Numbered from the stretch's first letter, positions 24,183 to 33,131 are shown. The stretch: 64,000 bases of DNA from Lysinibacillus capsici (GCF_003367505.1 NZ_PXXX01000011.1:1-64000); one strand, 5' to 3'. Translations and numbers: made by a program. The notes: generated by a model from the letters alone, not told the origin.

Positions 24183-25126
24183 AAAGGATGAATTGTGTAA
24201 AGGGTTTTATCGTATTAATGATGTTATGCTTCATACTTAGTGCCTGTGCACAAACAGAAAAGCCTTCTCATGAGAAACCAGATGTAGAAAATATCACGGT
24301 TTCATTCGAACATCCTGAAACAAAGCAACCATTTAAAATTATTCATGCTTATGAGCTTTTTCAAAACTATACGGAAAAGGTAGAAAGTGACCCAGATCGT
24401 TCGCCATTGGACATCTATCGAGAAGAGGTTGTTGATCCAGTTTATAGTGCATGTTTTGAGAATGGTGAATATATAAACTTGGCTGAGTTGGTGCTAAACA
24501 TAACGCCTAAACAAATAAAAGATAATCAATTATTAAGTGAAAATATTGAAAGGGAAGCAACGGAAAGGAGCATTAAAGAAGCTCTTTTCAAAGCTTCTGA
24601 TTTTCTTCCTACAAAAAATGAAACAACCGTATGTGTTTTTCCTGCTACAGATGTAGGGATTGGCATGGTGGCTATAGGGTCAGGTAAAATAACTGTTCTA
24701 TACAATAAATATTATAATGATGAATATATAAGATATACAATACCTCATGAATATCATCATAGTGTTTTGACTGAAAACCGCCCAAGAACTGAAGGAACCG
24801 TATTGGACCATATGGTGTTTGAAGGAAAAGCAGTTATGTTTGAAAAATTAGTCAATCCCGAAATGGATTTAAGGAAAATTGATTTCAATTCCAAAGACTT
24901 TTATTGGTCAAAAATTGTAGGAGATCTCGAAAAGAGGGACTTGAATCGTGCATCTGAAATCAATTTAGGTGGAAATGGTTTACCCTATGAATATGGCTAC
25001 AGTGAGGGCTATAAAATGGTAAAATCCTATCTGGATTTGCATCCCAATGTATCGATAGAGGAATGGACCGCCTTAAGTCCGAAAGAAATTTTTGACAAAG
25101 GCAACTATCTTGAAAACTACCAATAA
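24179..25126 (+). CDS. DUF2268-type lipoprotein, predicted Zn-dependent protease
   Basis: 315 residues. Signal peptide with lipobox FILSACAQ (Cys23). The zinc motif HExxH is present as H190-EYH-H194, with a candidate third ligand in VFEGKAVMFE about 30 residues later. This is the layout of DUF2268 putative metalloproteases. It should act at the outer face of the membrane. It starts inside the stop of the acetyltransferase gene and ends at a terminator. Confidence 0.85.
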   Translation: MKRMNCVKGFIVLMMLCFILSACAQTEKPSHEKPDVENITVSFEHPETKQPFKIIHAYELFQNYTEKVESDPDRSPLDIYREEVVDPVYSACFENGEYINLAELVLNITPKQIKDNQLLSENIEREATERSIKEALFKASDFLPTKNETTVCVFPATDVGIGMVAIGSGKITVLYNKYYNDEYIRYTIPHEYHHSVLTENRPRTEGTVLDHMVFEGKAVMFEKLVNPEMDLRKIDFNSKDFYWSKIVGDLEKRDLNRASEINLGGNGLPYEYGYSEGYKMVKSYLDLHPNVSIEEWTALSPKEIFDKGNYLENYQ

Positions 25127-25132
25127 ACAAGT

Positions 25133-25169
25133 AAGCAACAGACCCAGTATCAAACTCGGTCTGTTGCTT
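25133..25169. terminator. Bidirectional terminator
   Basis: AAGCAACAGACC (25133-25144) pairs with GGTCTGTTGCTT (25158-25169). The right arm overlaps the 3' end of the convergent DinB gene. Confidence 0.8.
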
Positions 25170-25629
25170 CGTTTAGGCATCGATAAATGGTTAAAATCGC
25201 TTGTAAATGCATACCTTCATGAAAGATGGTGCGTAACAGTACTTGTTCAATGGTTTGCATACCCATATCAATAGGAGGGAATTCCTCTGACAATCGATGG
25301 CCATACTGTTCCTTTAATTGTTCAGGCTGCTGAGCTAAATACTTCTTTAATTCCTCGAAGGATGGCGTTTCGTCGTCAAAATGCTTTGGCGATGTACCAA
25401 AGCCAAACCATTTCTTGAGAGCTTCTAAATCTGTATCCTTTTCCTTTGTTAATGCCTCTATCCATAAATATTGATCGAGATAAACATGACCCATATTCCA
25501 GCGAATATTATTATGAAATCCAGCTGGGATGATGTTCGCTTTTTCTTCTGATACATGCTCGAGTAAGTGAAGCAGCTCGCCACGATAATTGGCTAGCTGC
25601 TGAAATAGATTTTCTTGACGTTGATTCAA
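25150..25629 (-). CDS. DinB family protein
   Basis: 159 residues, a four-helix DinB/YfiT-like fold. Histidines likely to bind metal are in RWNMGHVYLDQYLW and IFHEGMHLQAIL. Members include thiol-dependent (bacillithiol) transferases; the reaction here is not known. TTG start at 25629, seven bases after GGAGG. Confidence 0.85.
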   Translation of the reverse strand: MNQRQENLFQQLANYRGELLHLLEHVSEEKANIIPAGFHNNIRWNMGHVYLDQYLWIEALTKEKDTDLEALKKWFGFGTSPKHFDDETPSFEELKKYLAQQPEQLKEQYGHRLSEEFPPIDMGMQTIEQVLLRTIFHEGMHLQAILTIYRCLNEATDRV

Positions 25630-25686
25630 ATGTAACCCTCCTTTTTAATATTATTGGCTATTAAAACTCCATTTTCCTGCAAAAAA

Positions 25687-25711
25687 AGAAGAACACTTTT
25701 TGTGTTCTTCT
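25687..25711 (-). terminator. Intrinsic terminator of the LysE-type gene
   Basis: AGAAGAACAC (25687-25696) pairs with GTGTTCTTCT (25702-25711); on the minus strand TTTTTTTGC follows. Confidence 0.85.
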
Positions 25712-25716
25712 CCAAT

Positions 25717-26334
25717 TTATCTACTTTGTGTCTGTAATGCTAAACGGACACCGAGACCGATATAAACGAAGCCAACTGTCTTTTCGAGCCAGCGTGAGCT
25801 ACCGCTTGTTTTTGTAAAGATTTTTTCGCCAATGAAGCTTGTAATTACTGCGAGTATGATTGTATATAAAGCACTCATCACGACAAATGTTATACCGAGT
25901 GTTAGCAATTGGCTTGTGACAGATTGCTCGTTATGCTGAACAAATTGCGGTAGGAAGGCTAGGAAAAACAGTGCCGTCTTTGGATTGAGGATTTCTGCTA
26001 AAAAGCCTTGACGGAATGAAGTACTAGCAGGACTTTGTTCAACAGTCGGTTGCTCAATTTTCTTTGGCTTTGTGAGGAGCATCTGAATGCCTAAGTAAAC
26101 AAGGTATGCCACGCCAATATATTTCACCACTTCAAAGGCAGTGGCTGATTTCATTAAAATAGCAGAGAGACCTAAAACAGCCGCTAATGTATGAACCAAG
26201 TCACCAAGACCGATACCTAAAGCTGTATAAATACCATTCTTTTTTCCGCTTTTTAATGTTTGTGTAATGGTAATAATAACTGCAGGACCTGGAATTAAAA
26301 ATAATAAAAGAACTATTGCGATAAAAGATAACAT
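25717..26334 (-). CDS. LysE family amino-acid exporter
   Basis: 205 residues, five to six membrane helices. The N-terminal FLIPGPAVIITITQTLKSGK and the GIGLGDLVHTLAA segment are LysE/RhtB signatures, and the family NPK motif appears in EILNPKTALFFLAFLPQFV. It should export an amino acid or related compound. Monocistronic. Confidence 0.9.
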   Translation of the reverse strand: MLSFIAIVLLLFLIPGPAVIITITQTLKSGKKNGIYTALGIGLGDLVHTLAAVLGLSAILMKSATAFEVVKYIGVAYLVYLGIQMLLTKPKKIEQPTVEQSPASTSFRQGFLAEILNPKTALFFLAFLPQFVQHNEQSVTSQLLTLGITFVVMSALYTIILAVITSFIGEKIFTKTSGSSRWLEKTVGFVYIGLGVRLALQTQSR

Positions 26335-26482
26335 GCGAAACCATCCTATTCTAATAAACTAATCATTCTAGGGTGAATGCATGGAATATTATATTCTAGC
26401 TATTGTGTGGCTGTCGATAAAGAAATATTGAAAAAATAATGAAAAATAATTCAGAAAACTAATGAATAATACTTATTAAATT

Positions 26483-26500
26483 TTATTACCTAGTACTAAT
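26483..26500. promoter_or_regulatory. FapR-like operator upstream of fabZ
   Basis: TTATTACCTAGTACTAAT closely matches the inverted repeat TTAGTACC..GTACTAA bound by FapR, the malonyl-CoA-responsive repressor of fatty-acid synthesis in Bacillales, with one mismatch. It sits 48 bases upstream of the start codon, next to the likely promoter. Confidence 0.65.
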
Positions 26501-26547
26501 ATTTAGTGTTAGAATAAGATTATAAAAAATACGTTGGAGGAATTCAT

Positions 26548-26973
26548 ATGTTAACAAGTCAACAATTACAAGCTATTTTGCCACACCGATATCCATTTCT
26601 TTTGGTAGACCGTATTGTGGAGTTAGAAGAGGGCAAGCGCGCAATGGGGTTGAAAAATGTAACGATTAATGAAGAGTTTTTTAAAGGTCATTTTCCACAG
26701 TATCCTGTGATGCCAGGTGTGCTAATTGTTGAAGCATTAGCACAGGTTAGTGCAGTGATTATGCTGACAAAGGCTGGGAATGAGGGAAGATTAGGTTTAT
26801 TGGCAGGAATCGATCATTGTCGCTTTAAAAAGCAAGTAAAGCCTGGTGATCAGCTACATCTAGAAGTGGAGATTACGCGTGTGAAGGGCGCTGTTGGGAA
26901 AGGCAGAGGGATTGCAATGGTAGATGGAGAAATAGTTTGCGAGACGGATCTTGTTTTCGCTTTTGGATCTTAG
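26548..26973 (+). CDS. fabZ: 3-hydroxyacyl-ACP dehydratase FabZ
   Basis: 141 residues, the standard FabZ length. Catalytic His48 in [13 protein letters not shown] and Glu62 in IVEALAQ are present, as is the N-terminal [12 protein letters not shown]. It removes water from 3-hydroxyacyl-ACP in fatty-acid elongation, in the cytosol. Strong ribosome site TTGGAGGAATTCAT. The FapR-like box upstream ties it to membrane-lipid control. Confidence 0.95.
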   Translation: MLTSQQLQAILPHRYPFLLVDRIVELEEGKRAMGLKNVTINEEFFKGHFPQYPVMPGVLIVEALAQVSAVIMLTKAGNEGRLGLLAGIDHCRFKKQVKPGDQLHLEVEITRVKGAVGKGRGIAMVDGEIVCETDLVFAFGS

Positions 26974-27005
26974 AAAATGGAGGTTCTCGGTTAAATTACA
27001 CATTT

Positions 27006-27173
27006 ATGCTTTATATCGCCGTTTGTATCATGCAAATAGCGCTATTAGCGAATATTACGATTGCTAAAGGCGCTTGGAATGGGGTGACAATGTGGCTTTG
27101 TACTGTAGTTTTTGTTTTCGCAACAGCTATTTTTGGATTAAGTAGAGCGCGGCAAAAAGACACTCAAAAATAA
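27006..27173 (+). CDS. Small two-helix membrane protein
   Basis: MLYIAVCIMQIALLANITIA and VTMWLCTVVFVFATAIFGLS form two membrane helices in 55 residues. The frame continues upstream without a good start (TTG 26937 overlaps fabZ); AATGGAGG at 26976-26983 is 22 bases from ATG 27006, so the start is uncertain. Probably co-transcribed with fabZ. Role unknown. Confidence 0.5.
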   Translation: MLYIAVCIMQIALLANITIAKGAWNGVTMWLCTVVFVFATAIFGLSRARQKDTQK

Positions 27174-27261
27174 ACGACTTTGCTTCAATTCGTACTACAC
27201 GGCTCTCTTTCCTTCATATAGTAAATAGAGTGAAAGTTTTAATATGAGAGGGTGAGGAGGT

Positions 27262-27756
27262 TTGAGGGTCGCTTTTATAGAACATAAAGAAGAACAGCTA
27301 CAGCCAGAGCAAGCGTTGGCGCACGATTTCTGTGATCAATTTGTGCAAAAGATGCATAAAAATATATTGCATAAAAAGCTTGATGAGGATGTGTATCAGT
27401 CCTATTTTGTTATCCTTCAGCAACAATATACAAGGCAAGAGCTGCGATTTATTGTCCATCTGTTAAAGGTACAGGCAAGTGAGATAATACGCATGAAGCC
27501 CATGTTTATTACCATGAGTGGTGTTATTTTATCCGTGTTTACATTGCTTGCTACAACCATGAATAGCAAACTCATGATCGGCATGTCGCTTGTCCAAATC
27601 GTTGCATTAGCCGTCTTGAGTTTTAATGTCGCCATTATATGGATTTCCTTTAAAATTGAAATCGAACATAAGCGGGTGCAGGAAGTGATTGCATTATTAG
27701 ATTATTACGTAACAATTGTTTCAGAAGGGAGTGACCTTCGTGCAAAAGACAGTTGA
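27262..27756 (+). CDS. Hypothetical membrane protein, 164 residues
   Basis: A cytoplasmic helical N-terminal part of about 85 residues (many Gln, Lys, His), then two membrane helices (FITMSGVILSVFTLLATTM, MSLVQIVALAVLSFNVAIIW) and a short tail. TTG 27262 is the first usable start, nine bases after AGAGGG. Its last bases overlap the following DinB-type gene. Family unknown. Confidence 0.65.
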   Translation: MRVAFIEHKEEQLQPEQALAHDFCDQFVQKMHKNILHKKLDEDVYQSYFVILQQQYTRQELRFIVHLLKVQASEIIRMKPMFITMSGVILSVFTLLATTMNSKLMIGMSLVQIVALAVLSFNVAIIWISFKIEIEHKRVQEVIALLDYYVTIVSEGSDLRAKDS

Positions 27757-28198
27757 ACAATTACATTATTGGCTTATAAAAGTACCAGAAGTATTTCGTG
27801 TGATGACGGAAGCGGAAATAACACAACGACCTGCTCCAAAAAAATGGTCCAAAAAAGAAGTAATCGGTCATTTATGTGATTCGGCTATTGTCAATCTTGA
27901 ACGATTTCTTCAAATTCAGAATGAAGCTTCACCCTATGTAGTGACTACATACGACCAAGTACAATGGGTCGCGTTACAGGGCTATCAGGAATTACCAATA
28001 GAAGATATTTTAATGTTGTGGACAAGCATCAACAAAAAAATCATGTATGTACTGAACCACCTTGATGAAGAGACATTGGCCCAGCCATGTGTGTTGAATC
28101 AACAACAAAGGACATTGGGATGGTTGATAGAGGAGTATATGCAACATCTGGCACATCATATCCACCACCAAATTTTAATGAATGAATGTGAAACATAA
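27740..28198 (+). CDS. DinB family protein
   Basis: 152 residues from GTG 27740 (after GGGAGTGACCTTC), overlapping the preceding gene by 17 bases. KKWSKKEVIGHLCDSAIVNL carries the first conserved His and MQHLAHHIHHQILM the C-terminal His cluster of the DinB_2/YfiT metal site. The enzymatic role is unknown. Second DinB-type protein in the window. Confidence 0.82.
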   Translation: MQKTVEQLHYWLIKVPEVFRVMTEAEITQRPAPKKWSKKEVIGHLCDSAIVNLERFLQIQNEASPYVVTTYDQVQWVALQGYQELPIEDILMLWTSINKKIMYVLNHLDEETLAQPCVLNQQQRTLGWLIEEYMQHLAHHIHHQILMNECET

Positions 28199-28261
28199 GC
28201 ATTTTTTTAGGAAATCCTCAAATAATAAAGTACGAAAATAATTATTTGGGGACGTGAAAAT

Positions 28262-29008
28262 GTGAAAAAGTTTTTATTGCTTTTACTACCACTTAGTCTA
28301 ATCACGGTATCGCTTTTTTATGTAAAAGTGAGTTCTTCTGAAAATAAAGGAAGAAAGTATTATGAGGAAGCAGGTCAAATTCTTTGGGAAATTCAGACAG
28401 ATGAAAAAATCATTGCCTTAACATTTGATGATGGGCCACATCCCAAATATACAGCGGATATCCTTGATGTATTGGAAAAATATAATGCAAAAGCAACCTT
28501 TTTTATTGTCGGTCAAAATGCAGAAAAAAATCCTGAGCTGATTACAAGAATGTACGAAGAAGGACATGAATTGGCCAATCATACCTATACACACCCTTTA
28601 AGAACAAATGTTACCAATTTAATGAAAGAAATACAGCAAACAGATGAAGTGATTGCAGGGATTACAGGCTATCAGCCAACATTATTTAGACCAGTTGAAG
28701 GACAATATACCGATGCGATGATTGATGCAATTTCAAAAAAAGGCTATAAGGTTGTTATGTGGTCTTGGCATTTAGATACGCTTGACTGGAAAAGCCCAGG
28801 TGTTCATCGCATCGTGAATACCGTTTTAAAAGGTGTGAAAGCAGGCAATATTGTCCTATTTCATGACGGTGGGGGAAATCGAGCACAAACGGTTCAGGCA
28901 ATGGAACAAATCATACCGGAGCTTGAAAAACAGGGCTATCAGTTTGTGACGGTTTCTGAATTATTGGAAATCCAAAGGACACATAAGAAAATGGAAAAAA
29001 AACAGTAG
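28262..29008 (+). CDS. Polysaccharide deacetylase (CE4)
   Basis: 248 residues. Membrane-anchor or signal helix at 3-22, then the NodB domain: TFDDGP (54-59, catalytic and metal Asp), the metal HxxxH as H107-TYT-H111, RPVEGQ, the DTLDW stretch and VLFHDGG. These enzymes deacetylate N-acetylglucosamine or muramic residues of peptidoglycan or related polymers outside the membrane. GTG start behind GGGGACGTGAAAAT. Terminator follows. Confidence 0.92.
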   Translation: MKKFLLLLLPLSLITVSLFYVKVSSSENKGRKYYEEAGQILWEIQTDEKIIALTFDDGPHPKYTADILDVLEKYNAKATFFIVGQNAEKNPELITRMYEEGHELANHTYTHPLRTNVTNLMKEIQQTDEVIAGITGYQPTLFRPVEGQYTDAMIDAISKKGYKVVMWSWHLDTLDWKSPGVHRIVNTVLKGVKAGNIVLFHDGGGNRAQTVQAMEQIIPELEKQGYQFVTVSELLEIQRTHKKMEKKQ

Positions 29009-29040
29009 TGTTGAAGCAGAAACGTCTTCAACACTTTTCT
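29008..29040 (+). terminator. Intrinsic terminator
   Basis: GTGTTGAAG (29008-29016) pairs with CTTCAACAC (29026-29034), then TTTTCTTT. Confidence 0.8.
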
Positions 29041-29051
29041 TTATGTAAAGG

Positions 29052-29330
29052 TTATTTAAACATTTTTTTGATGTGTTTAAGCTCAGCAATTAAATAATCA
29101 ATTTGTTTCTGCATATTATCTATTTTAACTGTTTGATGCCCATTTCCATTGCCATTATTCGTTTGAGAAGAATCATTGTTCGCGTTTTGGAGCGCTTCTA
29201 ATGCGAGTCCCGCTGCAATGGTTTGTAAACCATCCCCTAATGTTGAAATGGCTGTGCCAATATAGGATAGCTTAGCCGCATAAATTTCTATGGATTCATT
29301 GCCTTGGCTCGGTTTATTATTTCTCCCCAT
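29052..29330 (-). CDS. Small hypothetical protein, 92 residues
   Basis: MGRNNKPSQGNESIEIYAAK, then a mildly hydrophobic helix (IGTAISTLGDGLQTIAAGLA), an Asn/Gly-rich linker and a basic C-terminal helix ending LKHIKKMFK. AAGGAGGAAAAACA precedes ATG. The layout of hydrophobic helix plus coiled-coil tail hints at a small spore or envelope protein, but no family is recognised. Confidence 0.65.
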   Translation of the reverse strand: MGRNNKPSQGNESIEIYAAKLSYIGTAISTLGDGLQTIAAGLALEALQNANNDSSQTNNGNGNGHQTVKIDNMQKQIDYLIAELKHIKKMFK

Positions 29331-29461
29331 TGTTTTTCCTCCTTACATTTGTCATTACTTGCATCATATGCGACAACAAGTGAAAAGGCGATTCCGATGA
29401 TCGTTGAATGATTCACTAAAAATGGTAAAATTAGTACAATCAACGGATGGGGGGACTAGCA

Positions 29462-30235
29462 TTGACACACCATGTAGAGCTGATTGAAATGAATAGTGAG
29501 CTGTTAGAGGGGAAGGGCAGCTTTTGTTTACGAAGCAAGAAAAAAACAGAGGGCTATCAGAACAAAAACAAATGGCTTAATCAACAATTTGAAAAGGGCT
29601 TACATTACATACAAGTACTTGAAAATCAAAAACAAGTAGGTTTTATAGAATATACAGACGCGGAATACTCTTCAAGAGTTGTACATGCAGATGGCTATGT
29701 GGTGATTCACTGTTTATGGGTAAGTGCAGTGGGTAAGGGCTATGGTACACAATTACTGAAGAGGTGCTTAAAGGATGCCAAGGAACGTGGGAAAAAGGGA
29801 GTGGTGGTCATTACAAATGACCAAACTTCCTGGACGCCAAGCAAGGATTTATTTTTACAGCATCAGTTTCAGCATATGGCAACAGCACTCAATGATTTTG
29901 AATTATGGGCCTTTCCATTTCATGAAAGCGTTGAACGGCCATACTTTCCTGATAATTGGCAGGAACGATTAACGAGATTTCCTCATTTAACGATTTTACG
30001 TTCCTTTCAATGTCCATATGTAGACGTCGCCACGGAAAATATTCAATTAGCTGCCGAAAAATTAGGATTGCAGCCAGTGCTGGTGGATCTTCAAACGAGA
30101 GAAGAGCTGATGGAGAAATCACCGACACCATATGGTATTTTTTCAGTAGTTTATAAAGGACAATTGATTGCCTTTCATCGATTAACCGTGCATTCCGTAT
30201 ATAAAAAACTGCAAAAACTCATGAATAATTTCTGA
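29462..30235 (+). CDS. GNAT acetyltransferase with YoaP-like C-terminal domain
   Basis: 257 residues from TTG 29462, seven bases after a run of G; the ATG at 29447 lies inside that ribosome site. Residues 1-150 are a GNAT domain (CLWVSAVGKGYGTQLLKRCL). The C-terminal 100 residues (SFQCPYVDVATENIQLAAEK, YGIFSVVYKGQLIAFHRLT) match the YoaP-like thioredoxin-fold domain found fused to GNATs in Bacillales. Substrate unknown. Confidence 0.82.
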   Translation: MTHHVELIEMNSELLEGKGSFCLRSKKKTEGYQNKNKWLNQQFEKGLHYIQVLENQKQVGFIEYTDAEYSSRVVHADGYVVIHCLWVSAVGKGYGTQLLKRCLKDAKERGKKGVVVITNDQTSWTPSKDLFLQHQFQHMATALNDFELWAFPFHESVERPYFPDNWQERLTRFPHLTILRSFQCPYVDVATENIQLAAEKLGLQPVLVDLQTREELMEKSPTPYGIFSVVYKGQLIAFHRLTVHSVYKKLQKLMNNF

Positions 30236-30306
30236 TAGGATGCAACTTTTTTGGACACTGGCACGTTATATTCTTATAGCATTTCTATGATTCTTTGAGT
30301 TTTTTG

Positions 30307-30455
30307 TTGACTGCTACTAGGAAATGAGTAAAATTAAAAGGCAGTACCATAATATGCCTAAACTTAGTAGTATGATGGCTGAATAGGTGCTGGAATGCTA
30401 GTTATAATGAAGCATGATCGGACAAGGTCTGTCATGAAATTTTGACAGTCTTTTT
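30307..30455 (+). ncRNA. Candidate short transcript upstream of the S41 protease gene
   Basis: TTGACT (30307-30312), 16 bases, TAAAAT (30329-30334) forms a fair promoter. About 100 bases later CTGTCA/TGACAG (30429-30448) is followed by TCTTTTTCTTTT. The unit could be a small RNA or a terminated leader of the protease gene. No known riboswitch pattern is recognised. Confidence 0.35.
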
Positions 30456-30535
30456 CTTTTCGTCTTCTGGATAACCTGTTAAGATGGTAGTAGTGTGACA
30501 ACAAGTTAGTGTAAATGAGAGTGGTGACAATCAAG

Positions 30536-32050
30536 ATGGATGAACAGAAAAAAGAAAGTACAGAACAGCAGCAGGAGCCGACTCCAGCTGAAATAAAGCC
30601 GGCAGGACAATTTATACAACTGAAACCGTTTAAATTTATCATGCTAATGTTCTTTACAATTCTTATTACGGCAGGTTTAACAATATTTGCGTTAACCTTT
30701 GGTGATAAGAAAGTAGTAGAAGTGAAAGTTCCGATTGAACGAGAGGAATTTACAAAATTATATGAAGCATTTGATTTACTGAAAAATAACTATTACCAAG
30801 ATATTGACGATGAAAAAGTGGTCGATGGTGCGATCAATGGTATGTTTGATGCATTAGGCGATCCTTATTCCGATTTCATGGTAAAGGAAGAAGCGGATCA
30901 ATTTAATTCTGGCTTATCTTCAAGCTTCCAAGGAATTGGTGCAGAAATCCAAGAACGTAATGGTTATATTACAGTTGTGTCACCTATCAAAAATTCTCCT
31001 GCTGAAAAGGCAGGCTTATTACCAAAAGATATTATCTTAACAGTTGATGGGAAAAGTATTCAGGGCTTAAGTGCAACAGAGGCAGTTGCACTGATTCGTG
31101 GCGAAAAAGGAACACCCGTAAAATTAACGGTAAAACGTGGCGAAAATACGGAACCTATTCAAATGACGATTGTTCGTGATGACATCCCAGTCGAAACCGT
31201 TTATGGTGAAATGCTGGATGGCAATATTGCCCATATTCAAGTTACATCATTTAGTGAACAAACTGCCCAAGAGCTTGAAAAAATCCTTACTGAGTATGAA
31301 GGCAAAGGAATGAAGGGCATTGTATTAGATTTACGTCAAAATCCTGGTGGCTACCTAAAGGCTGCAGTCGATATCTCTAATTTCTTTGTACCAGAAGGAA
31401 AGGCGATTGTGCAGGTACAAGAAAAAGATGCGGAGCCTCAAATTACAAATGCCATTGCAGGTAAAAAATATAACCTACCGATTACAGTACTAGTTGATAG
31501 TGGCAGTGCTTCAGCCTCTGAGATTTTGGCAGGAGCATTAAAAGAGTCAGTTGGTGCTAAAGTTGTTGGTGAAACATCATTCGGTAAAGGAACTGTCCAA
31601 AATGTTACACCATTAAAAGACGGCTCTAATTTGAAATTTACGACAGGTAAATGGTTAACACCGAAGGGCAACTGGATTAATGAAAAAGGAATTGAGCCTG
31701 ATGTCAAAGTTGCGTATCCATCCTATGCCTCTTTACCATACTTGAATGCCTCTTTAGAAATGAAGACAGGCCTACAATCTGACTCTGTGAAAGCAGCAGA
31801 GGAGATGCTTCAGGTGCTAGGGTATGAGCCTGGTGAAGTAGATGGGATCTTTGATGACAATACCGCACAGGCAGTAGAAAAACTACAAGCAGCGAACAAC
31901 CTTGAAGAAACAGGCATTCTAACAGGTAATACAACGTATGCTTTAATGGATGCATTACGTGCAAAAATGAAAGCAGATGATCCTCAGTTACTAAAAGCGA
32001 AAGAGCTTCTTGTAGGAACAGCCGAAAAAACAGAGGAAACAACAAACTAA
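30536..32050 (+). CDS. S41 carboxy-terminal processing protease (CtpA/CtpB-like)
   Basis: About 504 residues from ATG 30536; an in-frame ATG at 30515 is possible. Order: short cytoplasmic part, one membrane helix (FIMLMFFTILITAGLTIFAL), PDZ domain (GIGAEIQERNGYITVVSPIK), S41 protease with Ser in DSGSASASE and Lys in SFGKGTVQN, then a peptidoglycan-binding PGRP-type domain (VLGYEPGEVDGIFDDNTAQA). CtpB-type proteases cut signalling proteins in the intermembrane space during sporulation; CtpA types act in the envelope. Confidence 0.93.
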   Translation: MDEQKKESTEQQQEPTPAEIKPAGQFIQLKPFKFIMLMFFTILITAGLTIFALTFGDKKVVEVKVPIEREEFTKLYEAFDLLKNNYYQDIDDEKVVDGAINGMFDALGDPYSDFMVKEEADQFNSGLSSSFQGIGAEIQERNGYITVVSPIKNSPAEKAGLLPKDIILTVDGKSIQGLSATEAVALIRGEKGTPVKLTVKRGENTEPIQMTIVRDDIPVETVYGEMLDGNIAHIQVTSFSEQTAQELEKILTEYEGKGMKGIVLDLRQNPGGYLKAAVDISNFFVPEGKAIVQVQEKDAEPQITNAIAGKKYNLPITVLVDSGSASASEILAGALKESVGAKVVGETSFGKGTVQNVTPLKDGSNLKFTTGKWLTPKGNWINEKGIEPDVKVAYPSYASLPYLNASLEMKTGLQSDSVKAAEEMLQVLGYEPGEVDGIFDDNTAQAVEKLQAANNLEETGILTGNTTYALMDALRAKMKADDPQLLKAKELLVGTAEKTEETTN

Positions 32051-32056
32051 CAATGT

Positions 32057-32103
32057 AGCTGTCGCAACAGTTGTCTTTCACGGCATCTGCGACAGCTTTT
32101 TTT
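32057..32103 (+). terminator. Intrinsic terminator
   Basis: AGCTGTCGCA (32057-32066) pairs with TGCGACAGCT (32088-32097), then a run of T. Confidence 0.88.
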
Positions 32104-32118
32104 ATGGGAGGAACTAAT

Positions 32119-33021
32119 ATGAAAGATGTGTACCTATTTAGTGGCTTTTTAGGGAGTGGCAAAACATCCATGCTGACAGATGTCATTCGCCAGCTAAAAG
32201 AAAAGAAATTAAAGCCTGCTGTTATTATGAATGAGCTCGGGAAGCTGCCATTTGACTCGCAGGCAGTGGAAAAGGATATCCCGCTAAAGGAGATGCTAGA
32301 GGGCTGTATTTGCTGTTCGGGTGCTGAAAAAACAGAGGCACAAATTCAATCTCTTCTATTAGATAGTGATTTTGATGTGCTCATTATCGAAACAACAGGT
32401 GCAGCACATCCTGTAGAAGCTTTGGATGCCGTTTTTTCACCGCTTTTTGCAGATCAGCTCAATGTGAAAGGCATTATCACGGTGGCGGATTCTAAGCTCT
32501 GGCTACACCGTGATACATTAACACCACAAGTGCGCTCTTTATTTCTGGAGCAAATTCGCCATGCACATCTATTGTTAGCAAATAAAACAGACTTATTAAC
32601 AGAGGCAGAGCAAGGTCAGGTCGTCTATGAACTACAGGGCTTGAACCCTCATGCCTTTATATTGCAAACGACAAATGGACGCGTACCACTCAGCTTATTA
32701 GAGGGGCTGAAGGCAACAACACAGGTCGATAAAGCAGATATAGTTAAAGCGCCAATAGCCTCAATGCAGCTGGGCTCTCGCTTAGTAGATTTTACAGATC
32801 AGGAATTTACACAGGAGCAGTTTGAAGATTGGGTGCGTGCATTACCTGAAACGATTTATCGTATGAAAGGCTATGTACCAATTAAGGGCATCAAAAACCC
32901 AATGTTGTTCCAATATGCTTATGGAATGGTGCAATGGCTCCCAGAATATATAAAAATGCCAGCAAAACTTGTTATTATTGGAGAGAATGTTAGTGCTTTA
33001 CCTATTATTGGGGCGAATTGA
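32119..33021 (+). CDS. CobW/COG0523 GTPase, putative zinc metallochaperone
   Basis: 300 residues from ATG 32119 behind GGGAGGAACTAAT. Walker A GFLGSGKT (9-16), the family metal motif CxCC at C63-I-C65-C66 (EGCICCSG), a DxxG-like IETTGAAHP and the guanine motif NKTD. COG0523 proteins use GTP hydrolysis to insert metal, often zinc, into client proteins. No Zur box was recognised upstream and no obvious client lies nearby. Isolated gene between terminators. Confidence 0.9.
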   Translation: MKDVYLFSGFLGSGKTSMLTDVIRQLKEKKLKPAVIMNELGKLPFDSQAVEKDIPLKEMLEGCICCSGAEKTEAQIQSLLLDSDFDVLIIETTGAAHPVEALDAVFSPLFADQLNVKGIITVADSKLWLHRDTLTPQVRSLFLEQIRHAHLLLANKTDLLTEAEQGQVVYELQGLNPHAFILQTTNGRVPLSLLEGLKATTQVDKADIVKAPIASMQLGSRLVDFTDQEFTQEQFEDWVRALPETIYRMKGYVPIKGIKNPMLFQYAYGMVQWLPEYIKMPAKLVIIGENVSALPIIGAN

Positions 33022-33053
33022 AGAATAAAGCAACCAGTGAATTTCTGCACGTG

Positions 33054-33083
33054 AACAACCTGTGTAGCTTTACACAGGTTGTT
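33054..33083 (+). terminator. Intrinsic terminator
   Basis: AACAACCTGTGTA (33054-33066), loop GCTT, TACACAGGTTGTT (33071-33083), then TTATTTTT. Confidence 0.88.
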
Positions 33084-33092
33084 TTATTTTTA

Positions 33093-33131
33093 TGTAAATG
33101 AAATGTAACGCTCTTGTAACACAATTGTAAT
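33093..33131 (+). promoter_or_regulatory. Four tandem WalR-like boxes
   Basis: TGTAAA, TGTAAC, TGTAAC and TGTAAT start at 33093, 33104, 33115 and 33126, each separated by exactly five bases (11-bp period). WalR (YycF) sites are TGTWAH-N5-TGTWAH; PhoP sites use the same period with a TTAACA-type half-site. The boxes precede a secreted CAP-domain gene. Confidence 0.7.

Noticed and set aside
30395-30440. Short frame MLVIMKHDRTRSVMKF upstream of the protease gene
   Set aside because: No ribosome site, and it ends inside the terminator-like hairpin.
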